DNA of 64,000 nt from JAAXHB01 sp965221635 (GTDB taxonomy: Bacteria; Actinomycetota; Acidimicrobiia; Acidimicrobiales; Aldehydirespiratoraceae). The stretch covers positions 1,116,001 through 1,180,000 of the forward strand of contig OZ244902.1 of assembly GCA_965221635.1 (NCBI GenBank), in the 5' to 3' direction. The position numbers were made by a program, and so were the translations under genes. Shown here one piece after another: positions 15,256 through 23,878 of the stretch. Each line of letters begins with the position of its first letter. Position 1 is the stretch's first letter. A model generated the notes under the pieces. The model saw nothing but the letters and a program-made list of their open reading frames with translations, searched no databases and had not been told where the DNA came from.

Positions 15256-16980
15256 TTACGGGTCGGTGTCGGGGAGCCGGGGGCCGCCCACACGATGATC
15301 GCCTTGGCGGCGGGTCACGCCGGTGCGGTCGAGTCGGGCCAGCAGCGCCAGCGTGAACTTGCGGCTCGTGCCCCAGGCGTCGCGCACCTCTGCCACGGTT
15401 ACCCCCTCGGGCCGATCCGCCAACAGCTCCGCCACCACCCGGGCCGCCTGTTGCACGGCGGTTGCCGCAAAATAGATCCCGTCGCTTTCCACCAGGTGAC
15501 CCGCCTGCACCAGGCGCCGCAGCTCGTTGCGGTCCACTCCGTCGGGCGCGGGAGGCGCGAAGGCTGCACGGGTCGCGGCCGCCAGGAACGGATGCTCGGC
15601 AAGATCGTCACGCATCCCCTGGGGTCGGGCGCGTCCCGAGTCCACCACCACCTCGTCCATCAGGGCGATCAGGGCACGGTCGAACTCGTCGAGGATTGCC
15701 ACGTTCAAACCGGCCGGTCCCGCGGCTGTGGCTGCTTCGAGCAGGCGGCTTCGGGCCTGGCGCAGGTGGTCGGGGGCCACCACCCATCGTCCCACCTCAG
15801 CGGCGCGAGCCTCGCCGGTGAGCTTCTGCAACAACTCGGCGGGGATGCGGCCTCGTTCGGCGATCATGCGGCTCACCGAACGATCGGGACGAGCCTTGGC
15901 CGCGGGCAACACCGGTTTGGCGTCGAGCACCTCGCCACCTCCGACGGTTTCGGAGCGGCCGGACTCCCGCAGGATGAACCGGTCGCCCAAGGTGAGCGGC
16001 AGGCGTCGGGGCAGGTAAAGGCGCACCATCCCGGTTTGGCCCGCGGCGATCGACTCCGATCCCAGCACGCGGATCTTCACCGGATGCTCCCCCGAGCCGA
16101 TGTAGGCCACGAACGCGCCCTTGCGGGTGACGGGATGATCAACGCTGTGCAGCACGGCGAGCTCGGCGTCCACCACGGCGGTGTTGTGCCACTGATCGGG
16201 GCGCACCACGGCGTCTCCGCGGCGCACATCTCGGTGGCCTGCGCCGGTGAGGTTGAGCGCCACCCGGTTGCCGGGGCCCATGCGGGTGTGGGTGTGGTGC
16301 AGGCTTTGCAGCGCCCGAACCCGCACCGGGCGCTGCGCCGGCAGCAACACCAGTTGGTCGCGTTCGCTCAGGGCGCCACCGGTGAGCGTGCCGGTCACCA
16401 CGGTGCCCGAACCCTTGATGGGGAAACAGCGATCCACCCACAGCCGGGGCCGGTCGTGATCCACGGCTGCGGGGGTGGTGGTGAGCATCCGGTCGAGAGT
16501 GGCCACGAACTCGTCGAGGCCCACACCCGAGAGTGCGTCCACCCCCACCACCGGCGCGTCCTGCAGGAAAGTCCCCTGAGTGCTTTCGGCCACCTCCATG
16601 CGGGCCAGTTCCACCAGTTCGTCGTCGGCCTCGGCGATCTTGGTGAGCGCCACCATCCCGTGCCCCAAACCCAGCAGGTGCAGAATGCGGAGGTGTTCCT
16701 CGGACTGCGGTTTCCAACCCTCGGTTGAGGCCACCACGAACACGCAGGCGTCCACGCTGCTCACCCCGGCCAGCATGTTCTTGAGGAAGCGCACGTGACC
16801 GGGAACGTCGATGAAGGCCACCCCCCTGCCCGATGGGAGTTCCATCGACGCAAACCCCAGGTCGATGGTGAGCCCGCGGCTCTTCTCTTCTTCGAGACGG
16901 TCGGGGTCGGTGCCGGTGAGGGCGCGCACCAGGGTGCTCTTGCCGTGATCCACATGCCCGGCGGTTGCCACTACGTGCAT
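15256..16980 (-). CDS. selB: Selenocysteine-specific elongation factor SelB
   Basis: 574 residues. The GTPase domain opens MHVVATAGHVDHGKSTLVRA (P-loop at 7-16), followed by GLTIDLGF and DVPGH (58-62). Beta-barrel domains II/III read GSGTVVTGTLTGGAL, GNRVALNL and LGDRFILRE. The C-terminal third contains winged-helix repeats that in SelB bind the SECIS hairpin. It delivers Sec-tRNA to UGA codons. One oddity: the guanine-specificity motif, normally N/TKxD, reads TKIA (113-116), so its Asp appears replaced. selA lies immediately upstream on the same strand (49-base gap), so the two are probably one operon. Confidence 0.9.
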   Translation of the reverse strand: MHVVATAGHVDHGKSTLVRALTGTDPDRLEEEKSRGLTIDLGFASMELPSGRGVAFIDVPGHVRFLKNMLAGVSSVDACVFVVASTEGWKPQSEEHLRILHLLGLGHGMVALTKIAEADDELVELARMEVAESTQGTFLQDAPVVGVDALSGVGLDEFVATLDRMLTTTPAAVDHDRPRLWVDRCFPIKGSGTVVTGTLTGGALSERDQLVLLPAQRPVRVRALQSLHHTHTRMGPGNRVALNLTGAGHRDVRRGDAVVRPDQWHNTAVVDAELAVLHSVDHPVTRKGAFVAYIGSGEHPVKIRVLGSESIAAGQTGMVRLYLPRRLPLTLGDRFILRESGRSETVGGGEVLDAKPVLPAAKARPDRSVSRMIAERGRIPAELLQKLTGEARAAEVGRWVVAPDHLRQARSRLLEAATAAGPAGLNVAILDEFDRALIALMDEVVVDSGRARPQGMRDDLAEHPFLAAATRAAFAPPAPDGVDRNELRRLVQAGHLVESDGIYFAATAVQQAARVVAELLADRPEGVTVAEVRDAWGTSRKFTLALLARLDRTGVTRRQGDHRVGGPRLPDTDP

Positions 16981-17029
16981 GGCGTGGGGGTGGTGAACAG
17001 CGTGCGGGTGGTGAACAGCGTGGGGGTGG

Positions 17030-18316
17030 TCAACGTTGCGCGCCGTCGGTGGCGCAGGCTGCCAAGGCGGCGGCCACGTAGCTGTCGTGGTGGGGAGGAA
17101 CGGTTCGCAGGTCGATCACAGTTGCGCCGTCAACCACCCTGGAAATGATGGGACGATCCAGTTCACGCAGCTGGGCGCTGTGATCGCCCTGAACTGCCAC
17201 CCCCACCGATTCGATCCGAACTCCCGGAAGCGTGCCGCCACCCGGGGTGGATTCCGTTTCGACGGGTTTGACCCCCGGCGAGTCGTACGTGGCCAGACGG
17301 CTGCGCAAGGCATCGGTGCTGAGGGTCGCCATCCGCCAGAACTCGATGGCCTGGCCATCGCCTCGAAGGTAGGCCAGCGCGGTTTGTTGCAACGCGGTCA
17401 GCACCAACGCGCCGGGTCGCAACGCCCGGGCCAGGCTGTGGCGGGCGCATCGGGCCACCAGGTCGGCCCGACCGGCGATGATCCCGGCCTGGGGGCCGCC
17501 GAAGAGCTTGTCCCCCGAGAAGGTCACCAGCGCGGCGCCCGCTTCGAGAGTTTGACGGGCCGCGGGTTCGCCTTCCAGCCAGGCCGGTGGCCGCCCGGAG
17601 AGCCATCCGCAGCGGCTGTCGAGCAGCCCCGAGCCGATGTCGGCCACCAGCGGCACACCCAGGTCGGCCAGCTCCGCGGTGCGTGGGGCTTCGGTGAACC
17701 CAACGATGCGGTAGTTGGACTGATGCACTCGCAACACCAGGGCTGCGTCCACGCCGGGATTGGCGACGGCGTCAACAAAATCGTCCTTGCGGGTGCGGTT
17801 GGTGGTGCCCACCTCCACCAGTCGCGCCCCCGATGAGGCCATCACCTCGGGGATTCGGAAACCGCCGCCGATCTCCACGAGTTCGCCTCTGGACACGATC
17901 ACGTCACAATCACCGGCAAGCGCGGCCAGCACCAGCAGCATCGCCGCTGCGCAGTTGTTCACCGCGATGGCGGCCTCGGCGCCGCATGCGGTGGCCACCA
18001 GTTGGGCCGCGGTGGAGTGACGGTCGCCGCGTTCGCCCGTGGCGAGGTCGATTTCGAGGTTGTGGTAGCCGGGTTCGGTGTGGAGGCCCAGCGGCGCCCG
18101 CCCCAGGTTGGTGTGCAACAGCACGCCCGTGCCGTTGATCACCGGGGTGAGCATTCGGCGTTGCAAATCACGGGCCCGACTCTGCGCGGTGTGTGCCTCA
18201 CCCGCCGCGATCGCCTCCCGAGCGGCTTTCACGGCCAACGGGTGCGGCAGGCCCTCGCCGGTGAGGCTGCGGGCCAGCGCGTCAACCGAAGGCGGAGGGG
18301 TGCTACTCACGGCCAC
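17030..18316 (-). CDS. selA: L-seryl-tRNA(Sec) selenium transferase SelA
   Basis: 428 residues from a GTG at 18316 (GTG at 18310 is an alternative). The protein follows bacterial SelA: MLTPVINGTGVLLHTNLGRA, ERGDRHSTAAQLVATACGAE, and the PLP-binding site TFSGDKLFGGPQAGIIAGRA with Lys270. It converts Ser-tRNA(Sec) to Sec-tRNA(Sec) using selenophosphate. Together with selB it shows that the organism can probably insert selenocysteine. Neither tRNA-Sec nor selD was found in the window, and the upstream 300 bases show no recognisable tRNA-Sec. Confidence 0.92.
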   Translation of the reverse strand: MAVSSTPPPSVDALARSLTGEGLPHPLAVKAAREAIAAGEAHTAQSRARDLQRRMLTPVINGTGVLLHTNLGRAPLGLHTEPGYHNLEIDLATGERGDRHSTAAQLVATACGAEAAIAVNNCAAAMLLVLAALAGDCDVIVSRGELVEIGGGFRIPEVMASSGARLVEVGTTNRTRKDDFVDAVANPGVDAALVLRVHQSNYRIVGFTEAPRTAELADLGVPLVADIGSGLLDSRCGWLSGRPPAWLEGEPAARQTLEAGAALVTFSGDKLFGGPQAGIIAGRADLVARCARHSLARALRPGALVLTALQQTALAYLRGDGQAIEFWRMATLSTDALRSRLATYDSPGVKPVETESTPGGGTLPGVRIESVGVAVQGDHSAQLRELDRPIISRVVDGATVIDLRTVPPHHDSYVAAALAACATDGAQR

Positions 18317-18617
18317 CTACCGCCCCGAGCCCCGCGGGGCCAAGCGTGATGCGGTGCGCTCTGGAGGCGAGCGTGTAACTCATCGCCGCGGACTCGGAAC
18401 ACAGGCGCCACGCTCTGAATGGGTGTTACCCGCTGCCCCAAAGCTTTGCGAAGAAACCTGCAAGTGAAGGCAGCGCTTGCGTCCCGGTCGTTGAGGGGCG
18501 CCTGGGTGATTGTGTGCCGGTTCACCAACCTCCAAGGCTAGGCCCGCGAGGGAAGGTGGCTTCCGGCGCGTGGGGGGTTCGACTGACGATCCGGTTCGTG
18601 GTGTCTACGCTTGGCGG
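18317..18617. other. Divergent selA-fxsA intergenic region
   Basis: No gene is seen. A tRNA-Sec gene was looked for on both strands (8-bp acceptor, TCA anticodon, GGTTCGANTCC arm) without success. The region must hold the divergent promoters of selA and fxsA, but none is clear. Confidence 0.4.
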
Positions 18618-19127
18618 GTGCTTGCGGTGTTGATTCTGCTGTTGCTGTGCGTGCCGTTTGCGGAACTGATCGTGATCGTGGTGGTGTCGGGATCTCTGGG
18701 GGTTTGGGAGACGATCGGGTTGATGATCCTGGTGTCGCTGGTTGGCGCCTGGATGGTTCGCCGGTCGGGTCTGGCGGTGCTGCGCCAAGTGCAGCTTCGA
18801 CTGTCCGAAGGGGAGATTCCCGGTCGTGAGCTCGTGGACGGGGTGCTGATCCTCGTGGCCGGGGCGTTCATGCTCACTCCCGGCTTCCTCACCGACGCCG
18901 TGGGGTTGCTGTTGCTGTTCCCGCCGAGCCGGATACTGGTTCGCACGTATCTGATGCGCCGGTTCAAGTCTCGGGCTGTGGCGGCCGGCTGGTCGGGAGG
19001 TTCGGGCGGCTGGCCGGGAGGTTCGGGTGGGTGGCATCACCCGGGCCATGGCGACGTGGTTGACGCGCAGGAAGCCCCACACCGGCAAGCGCCTGGCGAT
19101 TCACCAGAAATCGGAGGACCAAAATGA
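18618..19127 (+). CDS. FxsA-family membrane protein
   Basis: 169 residues from the GTG at 18618, where the protein starts in its first membrane helix (VLAVLILLLLCVPFAELIVI). This is followed by a second and a third helix, GAWMVRRSGLAVLRQVQLRL, the family-typical LTPGFLTDAVGLLLLFPPSR, and a Gly/Trp/His-rich C-terminal tail (two SGGSGGW-type repeats). FxsA proteins are inner-membrane proteins named for suppressing phage F exclusion; their biochemical role is unknown. The stop overlaps the next start in an ATGA, so it is translationally coupled to the nitroreductase-SRPBCC gene. Confidence 0.88.
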   Translation: MLAVLILLLLCVPFAELIVIVVVSGSLGVWETIGLMILVSLVGAWMVRRSGLAVLRQVQLRLSEGEIPGRELVDGVLILVAGAFMLTPGFLTDAVGLLLLFPPSRILVRTYLMRRFKSRAVAAGWSGGSGGWPGGSGGWHHPGHGDVVDAQEAPHRQAPGDSPEIGGPK

Positions 19128-20290
19128 CCGAAACCCCAGGGCGTGAACCGGTGACGGTGGACCCGTCGAACACGTCGAGCATCGACGGCGTGCTCAGCAC
19201 CACCAGGGCGGTTCGTCTGCGCCTCGACCTCGAACGCGACGTTCACGACCAGGTCATCCTGGACTGCATCGACATCGCCGAACAGGCGCCCACGGGAGGC
19301 AACCTCGGCAGTCGCCGCTGGATCGTGGTGCGCGACCCGCAAATCAAGCAGCGCCTCGCCGAGATCTACCGTGGTGTTGTCGCCCCGATGCTGGGGCCCT
19401 CGGGGTTGCCGATCTCGGGTGTGCGAAAATCGGCGCAACACCTGGCCGAGCACCTCGCTGAGGTTCCGGTGATCGTGATTCCGGCCATCTGGGGCCGCCA
19501 TGACGGTGGAGGAAGGCCCGGCCTGTTCGATTCGGTGATCCAAAGCGCCTGGAGTTTCTGTTTGGCGTTGCGGGCCAGGGGCTTGGGAACCGTGTGGGCC
19601 ACCGCCGGTCTCGCCCCCGAAGCGGACATCAAGGAACTGCTGGGCATTCCCGCGGAGGTCACCGAGATCGTGATGTTCCCCGTGGCTCACACCATTGGGC
19701 TGGACTTTCGGCCCGCCAAGCGCCGACCGGCCCGCGAGATCACCTACTTCGACGGTTGGGGCCGCATCTACGAGCACGGCCCGAGCAGCCCGATCGGCAT
19801 GGGGGACTGTCCCGGCCTGGTGGTGGAGGCCGACATTTCGGCCCCGGCGGCCGAGGTGTGGCAACAGGTGGTGGACATCAACATGGCCGCCGAGCACTCC
19901 GAGGAGTTCCTCGGGGCGCACTGGAAGTCCCCCCACACCGGGCCGGGTCTGGGAGCGGTGTTCGTGGGCCGCAACCAGCATCCCGCGATCGGCGAGTGGG
20001 AGGTTGACTGCACCGTGGACGTGTTCGACGATGGCGTGGCCTTTGGCTGGTGTACGAACGACCCTCAAAATCCGGCGTCTCGGTGGCGTTTCGAGCTGGA
20101 GCGGTTCGGGCGCACCACCCGGCTTCGGTTCAAGGCGTTGTTCGGCCCCGGCCCGTCGGGGTTGACCATGGCGATCGAGAACCGGCCCGACCTGGAATCA
20201 CGGATAATCGACCGGCGCATGCAAGAACACCGCGCCAACATGACCAAAGTCATCCAAGGCGTGAAAGCCGCCTGCGAAGCGGCCGGATAG
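19124..20290 (+). CDS. Nitroreductase-family domain fused to an SRPBCC domain
   Basis: 388 residues with two domains. Residues 20-215 are a nitroreductase-type FMN domain: TTRAVRLRLDLERDV, EQAPTGGNLGSRRWIVVRD (FMN phosphate contact) and a C-terminal GLGTVWATAGLAPEADIKEL with VMFPVAHT. Residues 228-385 form an SRPBCC/START-like hydrophobic-pocket domain: VVEADISAPAAEVWQQVVDI, ASRWRFELERFGRTTRLRFK and an amphipathic C-terminal helix. The combination suggests reduction of a hydrophobic ligand held by the second domain, or ligand sensing coupled to flavin chemistry. The substrate is unknown. The gene overlaps fxsA by four bases. Confidence 0.8.
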   Translation: MTETPGREPVTVDPSNTSSIDGVLSTTRAVRLRLDLERDVHDQVILDCIDIAEQAPTGGNLGSRRWIVVRDPQIKQRLAEIYRGVVAPMLGPSGLPISGVRKSAQHLAEHLAEVPVIVIPAIWGRHDGGGRPGLFDSVIQSAWSFCLALRARGLGTVWATAGLAPEADIKELLGIPAEVTEIVMFPVAHTIGLDFRPAKRRPAREITYFDGWGRIYEHGPSSPIGMGDCPGLVVEADISAPAAEVWQQVVDINMAAEHSEEFLGAHWKSPHTGPGLGAVFVGRNQHPAIGEWEVDCTVDVFDDGVAFGWCTNDPQNPASRWRFELERFGRTTRLRFKALFGPGPSGLTMAIENRPDLESRIIDRRMQEHRANMTKVIQGVKAACEAAG

Positions 20291-20300
20291 GGCACACAAG

Positions 20301-20317
20301 GCCCGCACCCGGCGGGC
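20301..20317. terminator. Possible bidirectional terminator hairpin
   Basis: GCCCGC (20301-20306) and GCGGGC (20312-20317) form a 6-bp stem with a 5-base loop between the convergent nitroreductase and mrp genes. There is no marked T-tract except GTGTTTAC shortly after. Confidence 0.35.
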
Positions 20318-20325
20318 GTGGGTGT

Positions 20326-21528
20326 TTACAGGTCGGCCGAGTCGAGGGCGGCGATGGCGGCGCTGAGCATTCTGGCGCTGCATCCCGCCATTTCGGTGGG
20401 TGGCACGTACTCCTGGGACAGCTTGCGAGCCAGGTCGGCGAACGCCGCAGCGGCACCACCATGAGAACCCGCCTCCGCTGAATCGGCCCGATTCAGTTCG
20501 GCAAGCGCCACCGGCTCGCCGGAGTCGCCACCTTCGGCCACGGCTGCCTCGATCGGGATGCGGCCCAGCAGCGGCACCCCTATCTGTTGTGCCAGTTGGT
20601 CTCCGCCGCCTTTGCCGAACACCTGGTAACGCTCACCGGCGGGGGTGACGAGTTCGCTCATGTTCTCCACCACACCAACGATGCGCAGGTAGTTCTTGCG
20701 GCCCATGTCGGCCACTCGGGCCGCCACCTTCTGCGCGGCGAGCGCCGGGGTGGTCACGATTATCATCTCCGCTCGGGGCAGCATCTTGGCCAGGCCCATT
20801 TGCACGTCGCCGGTGCCTGGGGGCATGTCGATAAGCAGATAGTGCAGGTCGTCGTTCCAGGCCACGTCCTCGCAGAAATGCTGCACCGCGCGGTTGAGCA
20901 TCAAGCCGCGCCACATCAACGCCGACTCCTCACGGTCAACCAGGAATCCCATCGACACCACATCGAGGCGGCCCTGCCCCACGGTGCGGCTGATCGGCAC
21001 GATCTTGGCCTCCACCGAGCGAAGCTCGCCCGAAACGCCAAGCATTCTGGGCACCGAGTAGCCCCAAATGTCGGCATCCATGACGCCCACGTTGAAGCCC
21101 TGCACCGCCAGCGCGGCGGCCAGGTTGGTGCAAACCGACGACTTGCCCACACCTCCCTTGCCGCTGGCGATCATCAGCACCTTGGTGGTGGCCCCAATGG
21201 ACGTGTCCGGCGCCTGCTGGGCGACGTTCCAGCGGGCCTTGGCCATGGCCGCCGCCTTCTCATCCGCGGTGAGTTCGCCCCAGTTGATCTTCACGCGGGT
21301 CACACCGGGCAGCGACAGCAGCCGCGCCCTCACGTCGCGCTGAATCTGGGCCCGCAACGGGCAACCGGAGGTGGTGAGAGCGATCTCGAGCGTCACCACG
21401 CCATCGTCGGAGACGGTGGCGCCCCGGGCCATGCCCAACTCCACGAGGTTGCTGCCCAGTTCGGGATCGATCACACCGCGCAGCATTTCGGTGATCTCCT
21501 GCACCGACGGGCCTGTGGTCGTCGGCAT
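20326..21528 (-). CDS. Mrp/ApbC-type iron-sulfur cluster carrier ATPase
   Basis: 400 residues. Residues 8-85 are a MIP18/DUF59 domain with TTSGCPLRAQIQ, whose Cys is typical of cluster-handling proteins. The P-loop NTPase domain starts with the deviant Walker A SGKGGVGKSS (123-130), followed by GVMDADIWGYSVPRMLG and LIDMPPGTGDVQM (Walker B). The CxxC seen in many Mrp/Nbp35 proteins is absent; the matching place reads NMSELVTPAGERYQVFG, a form common in actinobacteria. It is expected to carry or transfer Fe-S clusters in the cytoplasm. It is divergent from an IscA-type gene only 23 bases away, which supports a joint Fe-S role. Confidence 0.9.
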   Translation of the reverse strand: MPTTTGPSVQEITEMLRGVIDPELGSNLVELGMARGATVSDDGVVTLEIALTTSGCPLRAQIQRDVRARLLSLPGVTRVKINWGELTADEKAAAMAKARWNVAQQAPDTSIGATTKVLMIASGKGGVGKSSVCTNLAAALAVQGFNVGVMDADIWGYSVPRMLGVSGELRSVEAKIVPISRTVGQGRLDVVSMGFLVDREESALMWRGLMLNRAVQHFCEDVAWNDDLHYLLIDMPPGTGDVQMGLAKMLPRAEMIIVTTPALAAQKVAARVADMGRKNYLRIVGVVENMSELVTPAGERYQVFGKGGGDQLAQQIGVPLLGRIPIEAAVAEGGDSGEPVALAELNRADSAEAGSHGGAAAAFADLARKLSQEYVPPTEMAGCSARMLSAAIAALDSADL

Positions 21529-21551
21529 GAGTCGATGCTACCTTTGGGGCC

Positions 21552-21872
21552 ATGATCTCTCTCACCGATGCCGCAGCCACCAAGGTTTCCGAGCTGATCA
21601 CCGCTGAGGGCGAGGATGGCTTGTCACTTCGGGTGGCCGTCCGTCCCGGCGGATGCTCCGGGTTCTCCTACGAGATGTACTTCGACAGCGACATAGCGCC
21701 CGACGACCGTCAACAAAGCTTCGGCGCCGTGCAGGTGGTGGTGGATCCGTCATCGGCGATGCTGCTCGAGGGCGCAACCTTGGATTACTCCGACGGTTTG
21801 CAACAGGCCGGGTTCTCCATCGACAACCCCAACGCCCAGCGAAGCTGCGGCTGCGGCCAAAGCTTCAGCTAA
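21552..21872 (+). CDS. HesB/IscA/ErpA-family iron-sulfur assembly protein
   Basis: 106 residues. It is an A-type carrier with the three conserved cysteines: GGCSGFSYEM in the middle and CGCGQSF at the C terminus. It accepts clusters from the scaffold and passes them to apo-proteins such as those for the [4Fe-4S] enzymes in this region (WhiB, the amine dehydrogenase). It shares a 23-base divergent promoter region with the Mrp ATPase gene. Confidence 0.92.
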   Translation: MISLTDAAATKVSELITAEGEDGLSLRVAVRPGGCSGFSYEMYFDSDIAPDDRQQSFGAVQVVVDPSSAMLLEGATLDYSDGLQQAGFSIDNPNAQRSCGCGQSFS

Positions 21873-22071
21873 CCCCGCTTCAGTCAACCCGCCCCGCCGC
21901 TCCCCCGACCCTGCGCGCAGGGTCGCCCGGTTCTCGTCGCACGGCTCTTGTCGGCCGGTTCTGCGGGAGCGCTTGCAAGGTTCGCAATTCGCCGGCTCTG
22001 AGTGGATTGGCTTGCCGCTTCTGGTTGGGTGGAGTTGACCCGCCGGTGGCGTGATCCCCTCGGGGTTGGGG

Positions 22072-22851
22072 TCAGTCGACGATTATTCGGTGTTGTCGCA
22101 TGTGCGTGTAGTGCGGCATCAGTTCGGGCATCACCGCCTTCACCCTGGGCGCAGCATCCTCCAACGTGACCGGCTTGGTTGGCTGGGGTTTCAGCCCGTC
22201 CGAGTTGCGCAAGTTCTCGTGAAACGAGCCACCGTCCCACCACGACACCTCGTCACGCTTGCCCGGTGACCAGCTCAGCGCCTCTTCAATGAAGTCGATC
22301 CCCACGGCTTCACACCAGGCTCGCACCACCCCGGCAGGGTTGGTGAGCAGATCGTCGCTGTCGATCACCGGCGGCACCCTGCCCGCCTTCTGGGTGACCT
22401 CGTCGAACAGCCGCCGCTGAGCAGCAAAGCCGGTCTCCACGATGTGGAACTCCGGCCAGCGTTTGTGCATTGACGAGACGGTCTTGAGCGGGTGTCGGAT
22501 CAAAAAGCTGTGGGTGAAGTGGTCGAAGAACTCGTCACTCCACAACGAGTCCAGGTGCATCGGAAACTCCTTCATGAACACCGGCCCGGCCGCGGCGGCG
22601 CGCGTCACCTCCGCCCAGCGCGACTCGTAGGTGAGCCCAGGGGTGCGCACCGACTCCCCCGGTTTGTAGCGGGGCCAGTCGGGCGCGTCGCCCTGATACC
22701 AAACCTCGCCCAAAGGTTCGTGGAAGCACTCCATGTCGCCCCGCATTCGCATCATCCACTCGAACGCCGTGGACGTGGAGCGCGGAACCCCCCACAGGGC
22801 AACGATCTTGTGGGCCACGATCTTGTTGGCGACGGTCTTGTTGAGGGTCAC
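22072..22851 (-). CDS. Sulfotransferase-family protein
   Basis: 259 residues from the GTG at 22851. The 5' PAPS loop reads VALWGVPRSTSTAFEWMM and the 3'-phosphate-binding Arg/Ser lies in FLIRHPLKTVSSMHKRWPEF. The remainder (VIDSDDLLTNPAGVVRAWCE) follows short actinobacterial sulfotransferase-like proteins. Typical reaction: transfer of sulfate from PAPS to an alcohol or amine, though nucleotide use here is inferred from motifs only. The start overlaps the stop of the upstream racemase-like gene (GTGA), so the two are translationally coupled and probably act on one pathway. Confidence 0.78.
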   Translation of the reverse strand: MTLNKTVANKIVAHKIVALWGVPRSTSTAFEWMMRMRGDMECFHEPLGEVWYQGDAPDWPRYKPGESVRTPGLTYESRWAEVTRAAAAGPVFMKEFPMHLDSLWSDEFFDHFTHSFLIRHPLKTVSSMHKRWPEFHIVETGFAAQRRLFDEVTQKAGRVPPVIDSDDLLTNPAGVVRAWCEAVGIDFIEEALSWSPGKRDEVSWWDGGSFHENLRNSDGLKPQPTKPVTLEDAAPRVKAVMPELMPHYTHMRQHRIIVD

Positions 22852-23657
22852 CGCAGCGTGGAAAGCAGGTGCCCGTAGCCGGGCGCGGCGGGCAGTTGCA
22901 GGTGTCGCAGCATCGCCCAGTACAACGCGAAGTCCGAAGCCACGATCGGGGTGCCGGTGTGACCCTCGGCGCAGTCCACTGCCTGCATCATCCGGAACCC
23001 GGCGCCGGTGATCACGATGGCATCGGCGTCGGGGGCCCGACGGTGGGCGTCCACTGCGGCGCTCACCATCAGGTGGTTGGGGTAGTCCCAAAGGGTGGCC
23101 TCCTCGATGGCGAGCTTCTCCTCGTGATCGGCCACCAGGCCCTGATCCACCAGGTCGCCTTGCCAGAGAATGCGGAACCCTGCCTGCTCGAGGTACCCGT
23201 TGATGCCCGCCGACCAGTCGGGCCGGTAGTAGCCGTTGGCGATCGTGATCGTGGACGCCCCAAGTGATCGCAACGCCTCCACCAGGCAGTGACCGGCCAT
23301 CAAGAACGTGACGCCGGTGGATTCGCGCAGCTCGTCGCAGAACGCGGTGATCTCGTCGGGGCCGGTTGTGCCCTGGCAGTGAACCCAGTTTGAGCCGACC
23401 TGGCCGATCACGTCGCAATGGGACGTCGCCAGGCATTCCGCGGCTTCGGCCAGCAGGTGAAAGTTGGCCGAGCGCTGGTCGAGGTTGTAGGCGTAGCCGG
23501 GCACGTGAAGCACCCTTTGCACGATCCCGGTGCCCTGAGGGGCCACTTGCAGGAACTGTTGGGGACTGTCGTCGAAGTAGCGGGGCGTGGTCACAAAACC
23601 GGCATATGCCTGGTACCGGTGGTGTGCTCTCATCGCGTCGCTTTGAGGTGTGTTCAT
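22848..23657 (-). CDS. Asp/Glu racemase / maleate isomerase-fold protein without the usual catalytic cysteines
   Basis: 269 residues. The overall pattern (an N-terminal strand, CDVIGQVGSNWVHCQG, STGVTFLMAGHCLVEALRSL, TITIANGYYRPDW, then DAIVITGAGFRMMQAVDCAE and GTPIVASDFALYWAMLR) matches the arylmalonate decarboxylase/maleate isomerase branch of the Asp/Glu racemase superfamily. In active members a Cys stands at the first site (CTSGS-like) and/or the second (SCTNxR-like). Here those places read VGSNW and TGAGFR. It may be non-catalytic or use another residue (Cys at HCQG or VDCAE is nearby). It is coupled to the sulfotransferase gene downstream. Confidence 0.7.
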   Translation of the reverse strand: MNTPQSDAMRAHHRYQAYAGFVTTPRYFDDSPQQFLQVAPQGTGIVQRVLHVPGYAYNLDQRSANFHLLAEAAECLATSHCDVIGQVGSNWVHCQGTTGPDEITAFCDELRESTGVTFLMAGHCLVEALRSLGASTITIANGYYRPDWSAGINGYLEQAGFRILWQGDLVDQGLVADHEEKLAIEEATLWDYPNHLMVSAAVDAHRRAPDADAIVITGAGFRMMQAVDCAEGHTGTPIVASDFALYWAMLRHLQLPAAPGYGHLLSTLR

Positions 23658-23878
23658 CGCCGCAATTTAGGCGACCTGCGTCGTTGCTGCCGGCGAAATT
23701 TCGGGGCGCTGTTCAGCGGGGCCAAGGCGGACGGTGACAAGGGGTCGGAGGTCGCAAAAGGGATCGCGATGAACCGCCCTGACGGGCCGCGCCGCGCTTA
23801 GTGCGACGCTGAGGTGAGGCGAATTGTTGTGGTCGAGTTGTGGCTGTGACTCACGCTCGGCCCTTAGCGTTCGGTGAC

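Noticed and set aside
18317..18617. A possible tRNA-Sec gene upstream of selA
   Set aside because: No acceptor stem, TCA anticodon loop or T-arm could be assembled on either strand.
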